This document shows, in pieces, positions 1-8,319 of a DNA stretch of 34,666 nucleotides. The translations under genes and the position numbers were made by a program. The notes beneath the pieces are model-generated. The model did not search any database. It was not told the origin of the DNA and saw only the letters and a program-made list of their open reading frames with translations. Where the stretch lies: contig JAUNBF010000012.1 of NCBI GenBank assembly GCA_030527185.1, positions 1 to 34,666 on the forward strand, given 5' to 3'. How positions within the stretch are numbered: the stretch's first letter is position 1; each line of letters begins with the position of its first letter. The stretch is from Planctomycetia bacterium. GTDB taxonomy: Bacteria; Planctomycetota; Planctomycetia; Pirellulales; Thermoguttaceae.

Positions 1-125
1 TCCTTTCGTTTTCTGGAAATTCAAAGTAGAAGGAGTATATTCTCCACTCACTTGAGTTTTTCGGATTCACTCCACAAAGCCCCTCCCTTGGGGAGAAAAT
101 TTTAAAAGAAAAACAACAGTCCTCC

Positions 126-154
126 TTGAACGAAAGTGGAAAATAGCGCATACT
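126..154 (+). promoter_or_regulatory. Probable sigma70 promoter of the RND efflux operon
   Basis: A TTGAAC box (126-131) and a CATACT box (149-154) are separated by 17 nt, upstream of the adaptor start at 241. One mismatch sits in each of the -10 and -35 regions' less critical positions. The rest of the first 240 nt has no convincing gene; a short CTCCC/GGGAG hairpin near 80-97 could end an upstream transcript but lacks a proper T-run. Confidence 0.55.
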
Positions 155-240
155 AATAATTCCTACGGCGGGCGTTCCCAAAATTTATAGTCTGCAAACG
201 TTCCTCATCCGAGGGATTGATAAAAACCAGGAGTTTCACA

Positions 241-1641
241 ATGAAACGGTGCGTTTCGATACTTGTGGTGCTTGCCGTATTGTGCGGCGGGCTGGCATGT
301 CTCTGGAATAGTCCACTGCGGGCAAAAATCCCCTTTCTGGGGGGAAATGCCGGGCTGGAGGAAGAGGCTCACGCGGAAATGGCGGCTCCGGCAGAGAGTC
401 TCGACATCACACTTTCCGTGCAGGCTCTGAAAAATATCGGCCTGACGGATGAGCATGCCATTCTAACCTTGACGCCGACGACGTTTGGCAAAACGCTCTC
501 GTTTCCTGCCATGGTGACGGAATATCCAGGGCGGTCGGAGTCGAAAGTCCCCTCCCCCGCGTCGGGAATCATCACGAAAATCTACCACGAGCCGGGCGTT
601 TCCGCGTCGCCGGGAGAGCCACTTTTTGACATTACGCTGACGCTGCAATCGGTGATCGAGGGACAGACGCAGTTGTTGGAAATGCTGAAAAAACGAGAAA
701 TTCTGGAAGCGGAAATCCAACGTGTCGGCGAATTGCCGGAAGGACTGGCTCCGAAAACGAAGCGGGAACTGGAGTTTCAGAAGTCGGAAATCGATTTACA
801 GGTCGAAAATCAGAAAAGTCTCCTGAAAGTTCAGGGAATTTCGGAAGAGGCTCTGCAAAAACTGCTGGAAAAGCAGGAAATTACGCGGAATGTGACCGTC
901 TGCGTCCCGCCGATCAGCCACCATGGACTCGTTTCGGAGGAGAATCCGGGGGAAGTGAAAAACTGGATGATCGTCCGCGAACTCTTCGTCGAAATCGGGC
1001 AAATGGTGGCGTTGGGCGACCCGCTCTGCACACTGTGCGACTTGTGTGAACTGCCGATTCGTGGCGAAGCGTTCGCGTATGACGAGCCGCTGCTTTTGAA
1101 AGCTCTCCAGGAAAAAGCTCCTGTCCACGCCATTTTTGAAGGAACGGATGGGAACGTTTTGCGAAATTTGACGCTCCGTTCGATGGACAACCACATCGAC
1201 GAACAAAATCGCACCATTTTCTGCTACATCGATTTTCCCAACGAAGTGGCGGTCGATCGGATGGAAGAACAGGGCGAATTTCCCGCTCCGCGACGTTACA
1301 TCCAGTGGAAATACAAGCCGGGGCAACGGTGTGAGTTGGAAGTCGAATACGCACGTATGGAGAACGTTTTCGTCCTCCCCACCGAAGCGGTCGCGAAAGA
1401 GGTGAACGACACCTACGTTTTCGAGTGGGTGGGTACCGACGTCGATTTGAAAATCTGGCGGAAAAAACCGGTTCACGTCGTCTACCAATGGAAAGACCAG
1501 ACCGTGATTGCCAACGATGGTTCCATTTTTCCCAGAGCGAAAATTGCCGCGACCGGGGCGGATTTTTTACTCGCGGCGTTGAATGCGAAAAATTCCGGCG
1601 GGACGGCGGAGGTGGATCCGCACGCGGGATGCTCGCACTAG
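241..1641 (+). CDS. RND efflux periplasmic adaptor subunit (HlyD/CusB-like)
   Basis: Membrane fusion protein that would link the inner-membrane RND pump encoded next to an outer-membrane channel. The 466-aa product starts with a basic, hydrophobic signal or anchor segment (MKRCVSILVVLAVLCGG), then a lipoyl/barrel-sandwich half-motif around residues 105-130 (PSPASGIITKIYHEPGVSA), a coiled-coil alpha-hairpin rich in Glu/Lys/Gln at about 145-215, the second barrel half and a beta-barrel, with the membrane-proximal part to the end. ATG 241 is chosen over the upstream in-frame TTG at 217 because AGGAG lies at 229-233, 7 nt before it. The C-terminus ends DPHAGCSH, a His/Cys tail compatible with metal binding. 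It is followed by the permease and a His/Cys-rich lipoprotein, so metal efflux is inferred; the exact ion cannot be read from the sequence. No outer-membrane factor gene lies downstream. Confidence 0.88.
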   Translation: MKRCVSILVVLAVLCGGLACLWNSPLRAKIPFLGGNAGLEEEAHAEMAAPAESLDITLSVQALKNIGLTDEHAILTLTPTTFGKTLSFPAMVTEYPGRSESKVPSPASGIITKIYHEPGVSASPGEPLFDITLTLQSVIEGQTQLLEMLKKREILEAEIQRVGELPEGLAPKTKRELEFQKSEIDLQVENQKSLLKVQGISEEALQKLLEKQEITRNVTVCVPPISHHGLVSEENPGEVKNWMIVRELFVEIGQMVALGDPLCTLCDLCELPIRGEAFAYDEPLLLKALQEKAPVHAIFEGTDGNVLRNLTLRSMDNHIDEQNRTIFCYIDFPNEVAVDRMEEQGEFPAPRRYIQWKYKPGQRCELEVEYARMENVFVLPTEAVAKEVNDTYVFEWVGTDVDLKIWRKKPVHVVYQWKDQTVIANDGSIFPRAKIAATGADFLLAALNAKNSGGTAEVDPHAGCSH

Positions 1642-1653
1642 CAAAATAACACA

Positions 1654-1800
1654 CATAAATTAGCCGCGCAAGCGGTGGATAAAAATCTTGGGAAGGAGGG
1701 GTCTGGGGGGGAAACGCTTTCTATAGAAAGGTTTCCCCTCCCACGGCGGCTCTCTTTACGGGAAAGCGGCTATCGCCTTGGCGCAAGCCGCGTGACGCCT
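1654..1800 (+). other. Structured intergenic element (three potential hairpins)
   Basis: The 226 nt between adaptor and permease hold no gene but several inverted repeats: CCGC-gcaa-GCGG at 1664-1675; a long hairpin at 1708-1738, whose arms GGGGAAAC and GTTTCCCC enclose CTTTC-tata-GAAAG with a single bulged G; and a nested hairpin at 1766-1791 (GCGGCT/AGCCGC around GCC-tt-GGC). No T-run follows the long hairpin, so it is not a standard terminator. It could be an RNA processing or attenuation element setting adaptor:permease stoichiometry, or a dispersed intergenic repeat. Confidence 0.5.
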
Positions 1801-1867
1801 GGTCAATAGACTTTTTCAAAAAGCGTTTTCACATTCCAACCTACGTGGAAGGAGTTTTTATCATATA

Positions 1868-4800
1868 ATGTTCAATCAAATCATCCGTTTTTCGTTAAAT
1901 AACCGGGTATTAATGCTGGCAGTGGCATTATTCCTGATGATTTTCGGTTGTTACAAGGCGGTCCATCTTCCTGTGGAGGTGATTCCCGATTTGGGTCGTC
2001 CGCGAGTGACCATCATCACCGAATGTCCCGGCATGGCACCGGAAGAAGTGCGAAAAATGGTGACGATTCCTCTGGAGTCGTACCTCAACGGCGCGACGGG
2101 CATCACTTCGCTGCGGAGCAAATCGACGGCAGGTCTGGCAATCACGACGCTGGAGTTTGACTGGAGCATTGAGCAACTCAAGTGTCGGCAAATTGCTGAC
2201 GAGCGGATTCAGTTGGCGATGGAAAACCTGCCGGAAGGGATTGTTCCCCGAATGACGCCGGCGGTGTCGATGTTGGCGCAGCTGATGTTCCTGACGCTGT
2301 GGGACGAGTCGGGGGAAATTTCGCCGATGGAACTGCGGACGATTGCGGACTGGACGATTCGGAAACAGTTGCTGGAAATTGGAGGCATTTCGGAGATTCT
2401 CGTCATCGGTGGCGACCTGAAACAGTATCAGGTTCAGGCACGTCTGAACGATATGCAGCGTTATGGAATCACGTTGGAAGATATTCGTGAGGCGTTGGAA
2501 AAGAGCAATCGAAACGTGACGGGCGGTTTTCTTCTGTCGCAGGGGCCGGATCGGATTCTGGTGCGGTCGATCGGACGGATTGAGACGCTGGACGATTTGA
2601 AATGTCTGGTGGTGAAAGGGGATTCGCAGCCACCCGTGGTTTTGGAGCAGGTGGCGGACGTTCTTTTTGCCCCGGCAGTCAAGGTGGGTTCGAGTGGCGC
2701 GTACATCAAAAGAGAGGACGGAAGCATTTACAGTGGTTCGGCAGTGGTGCTGACGATTGAGAAGCAACTCAACGCCGATACGCGGGAATTGTCGAAAAAA
2801 ATCCTGGAAAAAACGGAGAGTATCCGAGCCGCTCTGCAAGCGGAATATCCCCACCTGAAAATCGAGCCGCTCTACCAACAGCAGACGTTCATCAACCTGG
2901 CGGTACACAACGTTCTGGAAGCGCTCTGGGTTGGAGCGGTTCTGGTGCTGATTATCCTGGCTTTGTTCCTGATGAATTTCCGCGTGACGTTCATCACGAT
3001 TCTGGCCATTCCGTTGTCGGTTTTCATCTCCTGCCTGACCTTCGCGTTTTTCGGGCTTTCGATCAACACGATGACGTTGGGGGGGCTGGCCGTGGCAATG
3101 GGGGAACTGGTGGACGACGCGATTGTCGATGTGGAGAACATTTTCCGACGTCTGCGGGAAAACTTCCGACGAAAAAAGGAGGAACAGAAAAGCTCTCTGC
3201 GTGTGATTTACGAGGCGAGCGCGGAGATTCGCAACTCGATTGTTTATGGTACGGTGATTGTGGTGCTGGTTTTCTTCCCGATTTTCTTTTTGCCGGGGAT
3301 GGAGGGAAAACTGTTCGCACCGTTGGGGGTGGCGTATGTGGTGTCGATTTTGTCGTCGCTGGTCGTTTCGCTCACCGTTACGCCTGTTTTGGCATTTTAC
3401 CTTTTGCCGGAAAAAGCCCGTCGATTTCGGGAACATGAGGGATTCGTCCTCCGATCTTCGCAGTGGTGTGCGGAAAAAGCGATTCGGTTGAGTCTCGCCT
3501 TCCCCAAAACCATCCTGACGGTCGCTTTTTTGCTGGTGGTGTTTTTTGGCCTCGTTTTTTTGAACATGGAGCGGGATTTCGTGCCGCCGTTCAATGAAGG
3601 GGCACCGCAGGTCAACATTTCGCTCTCCCCCTCCAAGTCGCTGGAAACGAGCGAACGGTATGGCGAGGAGATTTCGCTGGAACTGCTCAAAATTCCTGAG
3701 GTGACGTCGGTCGTGCGAAAAACGGGTCGGGCGGAACTGGACGAACACGCGGTTCCGGTGAACGAGTCGGAAATGCTCTGTACGCTGGATTTGACGAAAA
3801 AACAGGACATTTCGGAGATTTTCGACCAGATTGACGCAGTGATTGCCCCGGAAAACACACCGGGAGCGGTCTGTTTTTACGACCAGCCGTTGCAGCATGT
3901 CATTTCGCACCTGCGGACAGGGACGCGGTCGCAGATTGCCATCAAAGTGCGTGGCAACGATGCCCAACTGCTGAGCCAGCGAGCGAATCGGATTCAGTCA
4001 CTCTTGAAAAACATTCCCGATATTGGAACGCTGCGTATCGAGCCGATTCAGATCGATATTCCGCAAGTCCGATTTTACTTAAAGCGTGGAGAATTAGCAC
4101 GTTACGGTCTCACACCGGAAGATGTCAACCAGACGATTGAGGTGGCGATGCAGGGGAGTGTGGCGACGCAAGTGCTGGAAGGGGAAAAGACGTTTGACGT
4201 ACTGTTGCGACTTTCGGATGAGTATCGGGAGAATCTCGATTCGCTGTCGCAATTGCCGATTTCGCTGCCGAATGGGAGTCTGGTGCCACTCTCGGCGGTG
4301 GCGGAGATGGACCCACGTTCGTCCGGCCCGGCTCGGCTCGACCACGAAGGGGGACGAATGCAGTTGACCATCCAGGCCAATCCGCGAAATCGTGGGGCGG
4401 TCGATGTGAAGAAAGATATTGACGCGGCACTGAATCCGCACTGGCAGGAGCTGACTTCGGATCATGTGACGGTGGAACTGACCGGTTTGTTCCAGAGTGA
4501 GCAGGAATCGACGCAGCGATTGTTGTTGCTTTCGCTCTTTTCGCTGGCGGCTATTTTCCTGACGCTGTATCGGATGTTCCGGTCGGGAAATCTGGCGTTG
4601 CAGATCATGTCGTCGCTTCCGTTGGCACTCGTCGGAGCGGTCATTGCGATGATGTTGACCGGGCAGCAGCGTTCGATTCCCAACCTCGTCGGGATGATTT
4701 CGCTCTGCGGAATTGCGTCGCGGAACGGGATTTTGCTCATCGACCACTATTTCCACCTCATGCGTATGGAAGGGGAAACGTTCTCCCGCGAATTGCTGAT

Positions 4801-5062
4801 TCGAGCCGGGCGAGACCGTGTGGCACCCGTTTTGATGACCGCTCTGACCTCTTCACTGGGGCTGATTCCGCTGACACTTTCCCCCGACACGCCGGGACGG
4901 GAAATTTTGTATCCGATTGCTACCGTCGTCGTTGGTGGGCTTTTCACCTCAACACTGATGGAATTTTTCGTCCGCCCTGCCCTCTTCTGGACTTGCAGCC
5001 AAAATACCGTCAAAAAACGGATGGAAAACCACGGCACGGACGAAGAAATGATTGAAAATTAA
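1868..5062 (+). CDS. Heavy-metal-type RND efflux permease (CusA/CzcA family)
   Basis: Inner-membrane proton-driven pump subunit of the RND superfamily, 1064 aa, the normal length for HME-type permeases. The N-terminus has TM1 (about residues 12-30) followed by the typical periplasmic start containing VEVIPDLGRPRVTI; the TM4 region carries acidic residues in MGELVDDAIVDVEN (about 411-424), the usual place of proton-relay acids; a second large periplasmic domain and a second TM bundle follow, including RVAPVLMTALTSSLGLIPL late in the protein. AAGGAG (1849-1854) precedes the ATG with a long 13-nt gap. It works with the upstream adaptor and probably the downstream lipoprotein. Family placement is firm; substrate is inferred to be a divalent or monovalent heavy metal from the His/Cys-rich neighbours, and a broader substrate cannot be excluded. 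Confidence 0.92.
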   Translation: MFNQIIRFSLNNRVLMLAVALFLMIFGCYKAVHLPVEVIPDLGRPRVTIITECPGMAPEEVRKMVTIPLESYLNGATGITSLRSKSTAGLAITTLEFDWSIEQLKCRQIADERIQLAMENLPEGIVPRMTPAVSMLAQLMFLTLWDESGEISPMELRTIADWTIRKQLLEIGGISEILVIGGDLKQYQVQARLNDMQRYGITLEDIREALEKSNRNVTGGFLLSQGPDRILVRSIGRIETLDDLKCLVVKGDSQPPVVLEQVADVLFAPAVKVGSSGAYIKREDGSIYSGSAVVLTIEKQLNADTRELSKKILEKTESIRAALQAEYPHLKIEPLYQQQTFINLAVHNVLEALWVGAVLVLIILALFLMNFRVTFITILAIPLSVFISCLTFAFFGLSINTMTLGGLAVAMGELVDDAIVDVENIFRRLRENFRRKKEEQKSSLRVIYEASAEIRNSIVYGTVIVVLVFFPIFFLPGMEGKLFAPLGVAYVVSILSSLVVSLTVTPVLAFYLLPEKARRFREHEGFVLRSSQWCAEKAIRLSLAFPKTILTVAFLLVVFFGLVFLNMERDFVPPFNEGAPQVNISLSPSKSLETSERYGEEISLELLKIPEVTSVVRKTGRAELDEHAVPVNESEMLCTLDLTKKQDISEIFDQIDAVIAPENTPGAVCFYDQPLQHVISHLRTGTRSQIAIKVRGNDAQLLSQRANRIQSLLKNIPDIGTLRIEPIQIDIPQVRFYLKRGELARYGLTPEDVNQTIEVAMQGSVATQVLEGEKTFDVLLRLSDEYRENLDSLSQLPISLPNGSLVPLSAVAEMDPRSSGPARLDHEGGRMQLTIQANPRNRGAVDVKKDIDAALNPHWQELTSDHVTVELTGLFQSEQESTQRLLLLSLFSLAAIFLTLYRMFRSGNLALQIMSSLPLALVGAVIAMMLTGQQRSIPNLVGMISLCGIASRNGILLIDHYFHLMRMEGETFSRELLIRAGRDRVAPVLMTALTSSLGLIPLTLSPDTPGREILYPIATVVVGGLFTSTLMEFFVRPALFWTCSQNTVKKRMENHGTDEEMIEN

Positions 5063-5126
5063 TGAGATAATGATTAATGATTAATGGTTGGTAGATGGGT
5101 TTTTCTGGAAAATAAAGGAGAATAGT

Positions 5127-5678
5127 ATGGAGAATAGAGGGAAACGGTTTTGGGGATGTGTGGGCTTGGTGGTGTTGAGTTTGGTGGTGGCAGGTTGTGA
5201 AAAACAGCCGTCCGCAGAATGTGGGCATGAAGGTTGCGGGCATGACCATGGCGAAAGTGTGACTTCGGTCGCTCCCGACGCGATTGCGGCAACGAATCCG
5301 GCCACCTCGGAAGCAGACGCTCATGCCGCCGCACATGTTCCGCCGCACAAGCAGTTTTTCGCGGAATTTCCAGGGCATAAGTATGCGTTGGAGGTGATTC
5401 TGGATGAAAATTCGGATAACGTGACGGGACTTTTGGGAAACGCCCACTTCGAGCCGATTGCCGTGGCGGTGGAAACGGTCGACTTGCAGGCCATGGTGGA
5501 CGGAACGCCGAAAGTTTTTACGCTGACGAAAGTGGCAACGGCGGAAGGGGAAGTCTTGAAGTACGAACTTGCCGATGCCGCTTTGAAAACGTTGTTGCAA
5601 AGTGCTGAAATAAAAGGGGTTTCCGCGAAATTTGAATTGGAAGGGACACCCTTTACCGCCGAGTTGAAGAAATTCTAA
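5127..5678 (+). CDS. His/Cys-rich lipoprotein of the RND operon
   Basis: A 183-aa predicted lipoprotein. The signal peptide ends in lipobox VVAGC with the modified Cys at residue 24. Immediately after the anchor lies a potential metal-binding patch, ECGHEGCGHDHGE (about 31-43), then an Ala-rich, His-containing linker and a compact C-terminal domain with beta-strand-like alternation. AAGGAG at 5115-5120 is 6 nt before the ATG, which decides this start over an in-frame codon at 5088. It lies 64 nt after the permease in the same direction and is followed by a terminator, so it is the last gene of the efflux operon. A role as a periplasmic metal chaperone or sensor for the pump is inferred from position and composition; I do not recognise a named family for the C-terminal domain. 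Confidence 0.75.
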   Translation: MENRGKRFWGCVGLVVLSLVVAGCEKQPSAECGHEGCGHDHGESVTSVAPDAIAATNPATSEADAHAAAHVPPHKQFFAEFPGHKYALEVILDENSDNVTGLLGNAHFEPIAVAVETVDLQAMVDGTPKVFTLTKVATAEGEVLKYELADAALKTLLQSAEIKGVSAKFELEGTPFTAELKKF

Positions 5679-5706
5679 AGACGGCCAATTTCCACAATTG
5701 TACCGA

Positions 5707-5738
5707 AGAGCCTTGGTGAAAACGGAGGCTCTTTTTTT
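5707..5738 (+). terminator. Rho-independent terminator of the RND operon
   Basis: A 7-bp stem (AGAGCCT at 5707-5713 with AGGCTCT at 5726-5732) is directly followed by a run of seven T residues. Confidence 0.85.
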
Positions 5739-5751
5739 GTGGGGAGGTAAC

Positions 5752-5780
5752 TTGACAAACCGTTTTTCATACCGTATACT
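5752..5780 (+). promoter_or_regulatory. Near-consensus sigma70 promoter of the DUF4091 gene
   Basis: TTGACA (5752-5757) and TATACT (5775-5780) are separated by 17 nt. The predicted start point near 5787 falls just upstream of the coding region. Confidence 0.85.
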
Positions 5781-5804
5781 CATGAAATAGCATTCATTCA
5801 TGAG
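5779..5804. promoter_or_regulatory. Candidate operator: perfect 8-bp inverted repeat over the start point
   Basis: CTCATGAA (5779-5786) and TTCATGAG (5797-5804) form a perfect inverted repeat with a 10-nt spacer. It begins inside the -10 box and spans the expected transcription start, a typical place for a repressor site. The regulator is unknown. Confidence 0.5.
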
Positions 5805-5817
5805 AAAGGAAAAAACG

Positions 5818-8313
5818 ATGAAAAAACCCTCCCTTTTGTTTCTTTTGGCGACGAGTCTGGTTTTGGGAATTTGGCAAAACGCCCCGATTCTGGCTCAGGA
5901 AAACTATCTGAAAAACGGTCGTTTGGAAGTCCTTACGGAAAACGGTGCTGCCGATTGGACGCTGTTGGGCGGAAAGGGGACGACGATTGTGGACAACCAA
6001 TTGCGCGTTTCGACGTCCGAATATGGCACGTCGGGCGCTCGGCAAATCATCGAATTTGAGAAGCCGCTCTGGAAACCAATCCGCTTTGGAGGGTCTGCCA
6101 AGTGTGAGAGCGAAATTCAGGAAAACGGGAATCCACGGCAGGATTTCGACATTTATCTCGACATTTTCTACGACGATGGCACACCTGTATGGGGACAAAA
6201 AGCGGTCTTTTCGACGGAAAAAACGTCCTGGCAAAAGGCAGAGAGGGTTTTCTACCCCGAAAAACCGATCAAGCGAATCGAGGTTTTCGCCCTCTTTCGG
6301 CAAATGCGGGGGACGGTCCTTTTCGACGATATTTTTGTGGAGGAGCTTCCTCTGGAGATGGACATCCACGCCATCGGCGGTCTGGTGGGGACGGGAAGTC
6401 TGGCACTGCAAGGAACGATAAACTGGCCAGCAAAATATTGGAAGGAAATGAAACACCGCACGACGGTCTGGCTGGAAGAGGGGGAACATCGGAAACTTCT
6501 CCTCTCCATTCCGCCCGCGGAGGGAACGAACGCGGAGGTGATTTACAGGCCGGAAAAACCGGTCGATTCGCAGACGTTGGTTTTGGTGGAAGAGGGGAAG
6601 GAGAATGCCGAACGGAAAATTTCGGTGGATTGTCGTTCGCACCTGCCTGGCCGGGATTACGCGGTCTGGACGGAAAGTTCGATGAATCGTGTTTTTCTGC
6701 ACTCACTGCCCAAAAATCCCGCTTTGCGACAGACCGTTTCGTGGTTGGCGGAAGGATGGAAAGCGGGGAATCCAGCCACGTTACCGCAAAAGGACGCGGC
6801 GTGGAAAGAGTCGCTGCAAATGCCGTCCCGGAAGTTGTTTTTGGCACGTCACGAGTACGAAAGTTTCCAGATCGCCGTGCTTTCACCGCGTGATTCGGAG
6901 AATGTGCAAGTGGAGTTGTCCGATTTGGTGTTGGATTCGGACACGTCGGTGGTGCTGCCGAAAGAACATCTGGACTGGAAGCAAGTCGGGTATCTTGAGG
7001 CAAACGAACTTTCCCTCCACCCCGCCGACAACGAAGGACGACCGGGGTTTTGGCCGGAGTTGCTCCTCCCGATGAAAGCGGGGCGTTTTCTCCAGAATCA
7101 GACCGTTTCATTTTGGATAACGGTTTACGCACCGGAAGGAACCCGGCCTGGAACGTATCGTGGAACGGTGACGCTGCGACCGGAAAACGCTCCCGCGGCG
7201 GAAGTGGCGTTGGAGGTGACGGTCTCTTCCATGACGCTGCCGAAAGAGGGAAATCTGGCGAATGGATTTGCGCTGATGGACGGTTTTCTGGAGCGGGTTT
7301 ACGGGAAGCTAACCCCAGAATTACGGCGGGGTTACGGCGAATTTATGCTCCAACACCGCCTGACGCCGATGGGAGACATTTCCCGCACCGATTTGGCACC
7401 TTTGGACGATTTGGAGCATTACCGTGGGCGAGGTTTGGGAAAATTCAACGTTTTGAATCTGATGGAACCGCGTGGCAACCAACCGTGGCGTTGTTTTTCG
7501 CCGGAAAATTTTTACACTCCAGAGCAGAAAGCCCGATTTGTGGAGCAGTTGCGTCCGTATGTTGAGGAACTGCGGCGGCGGGGCTTGATTTCGCAGGCAT
7601 ACATTTACGCATTCGATGAGCGTGGGAAAGATTTTCACCCCATCATGACCGAGTTTTTCGGCATGGTCAAAGAGCATTTCCCGGAAATTGCCACGTTTAC
7701 GACCGCTTATATCGGCACGGATTTGGAACTGCTGAAACGGCTGAATGTGGACTGGACGTGTCCGCTGACTTCCCGCTACTATCCTCAGGAGGCGGAAAAA
7801 TGCCGAGAGGCGGGGAAAGAGGTCTGGTCTTATATCTGCTGCGGACCGGAGTACCCTTACGCCAACATCATGTTCCGGTTTCCGTTGATCGAAGCTCGAA
7901 TTTTGGGCTGGCAGTCCTTTGAGCAAAAGTACGATGGGCTTCTGTACTGGGGTGTGAATATCTGGAAAGATGACCCCAAGTACGCCATCCAGCCGGAACA
8001 GGGACTTTTTCATCGGTGGGAGACTTCCTGGCGATTTTCGGGAAAACTCATCTACGGCGACGGGTGTCTCCTGTACCCCCATCAGGACGGGACGCCGGTG
8101 GGAAGCGTGCGGTTGGCAAATTTGCGGGATGGGCTGGAAGATTACGAATATCTCCACCAGTTGAAGGAACTTCTGGGAGATCGGGACGCGGCCAAAGCGT
8201 ATTGCCAGCCGGTTTTCACGTCTCCCACCGAATTTTGTCGGGATGCCGAGGTTCTGGAAAAAGCTCGCCGAAAAATAGAGGAAAAAATCCGCTCTTTTTT
8301 CACGTCCCCTTGA
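5818..8313 (+). CDS. Secreted DUF4091 (GH123-like) glycoside hydrolase family protein
   Basis: An 831-aa exported protein. It has a signal peptide (about residues 1-27, ending near PILAQ), an N-terminal beta-rich, carbohydrate-binding-like domain (about 28-180), a middle beta domain, and a C-terminal DUF4091 catalytic-type domain. The latter shows YIYAFDERG with an Asp-Glu pair at 600-601, matching the neighbouring acid pair that GH123 N-acetyl-beta-galactosaminidases use for substrate-assisted catalysis, and the conserved tail SVRLANLRDGLEDYEYLHQL. ATG 5818 is preferred over the in-frame ATG 5800 because GAAAGGA (5804-5810) is 7 nt before it and the peptide then begins as a classic signal sequence. 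It stops 6 nt from the convergent methyltransferase gene. Domain membership is secure; activity on a GalNAc-containing or other host or plant glycan is inference. Confidence 0.85.
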   Translation: MKKPSLLFLLATSLVLGIWQNAPILAQENYLKNGRLEVLTENGAADWTLLGGKGTTIVDNQLRVSTSEYGTSGARQIIEFEKPLWKPIRFGGSAKCESEIQENGNPRQDFDIYLDIFYDDGTPVWGQKAVFSTEKTSWQKAERVFYPEKPIKRIEVFALFRQMRGTVLFDDIFVEELPLEMDIHAIGGLVGTGSLALQGTINWPAKYWKEMKHRTTVWLEEGEHRKLLLSIPPAEGTNAEVIYRPEKPVDSQTLVLVEEGKENAERKISVDCRSHLPGRDYAVWTESSMNRVFLHSLPKNPALRQTVSWLAEGWKAGNPATLPQKDAAWKESLQMPSRKLFLARHEYESFQIAVLSPRDSENVQVELSDLVLDSDTSVVLPKEHLDWKQVGYLEANELSLHPADNEGRPGFWPELLLPMKAGRFLQNQTVSFWITVYAPEGTRPGTYRGTVTLRPENAPAAEVALEVTVSSMTLPKEGNLANGFALMDGFLERVYGKLTPELRRGYGEFMLQHRLTPMGDISRTDLAPLDDLEHYRGRGLGKFNVLNLMEPRGNQPWRCFSPENFYTPEQKARFVEQLRPYVEELRRRGLISQAYIYAFDERGKDFHPIMTEFFGMVKEHFPEIATFTTAYIGTDLELLKRLNVDWTCPLTSRYYPQEAEKCREAGKEVWSYICCGPEYPYANIMFRFPLIEARILGWQSFEQKYDGLLYWGVNIWKDDPKYAIQPEQGLFHRWETSWRFSGKLIYGDGCLLYPHQDGTPVGSVRLANLRDGLEDYEYLHQLKELLGDRDAAKAYCQPVFTSPTEFCRDAEVLEKARRKIEEKIRSFFTSP

Positions 8314-8319
8314 GAAAAA

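Noticed and set aside
1928..3967. Long open frame on the minus strand opposite the RND permease
   Set aside because: It is antisense to a clearly conserved permease, is rich in Arg/His/Gln from mirrored codon bias, and has no domain or ribosome site.
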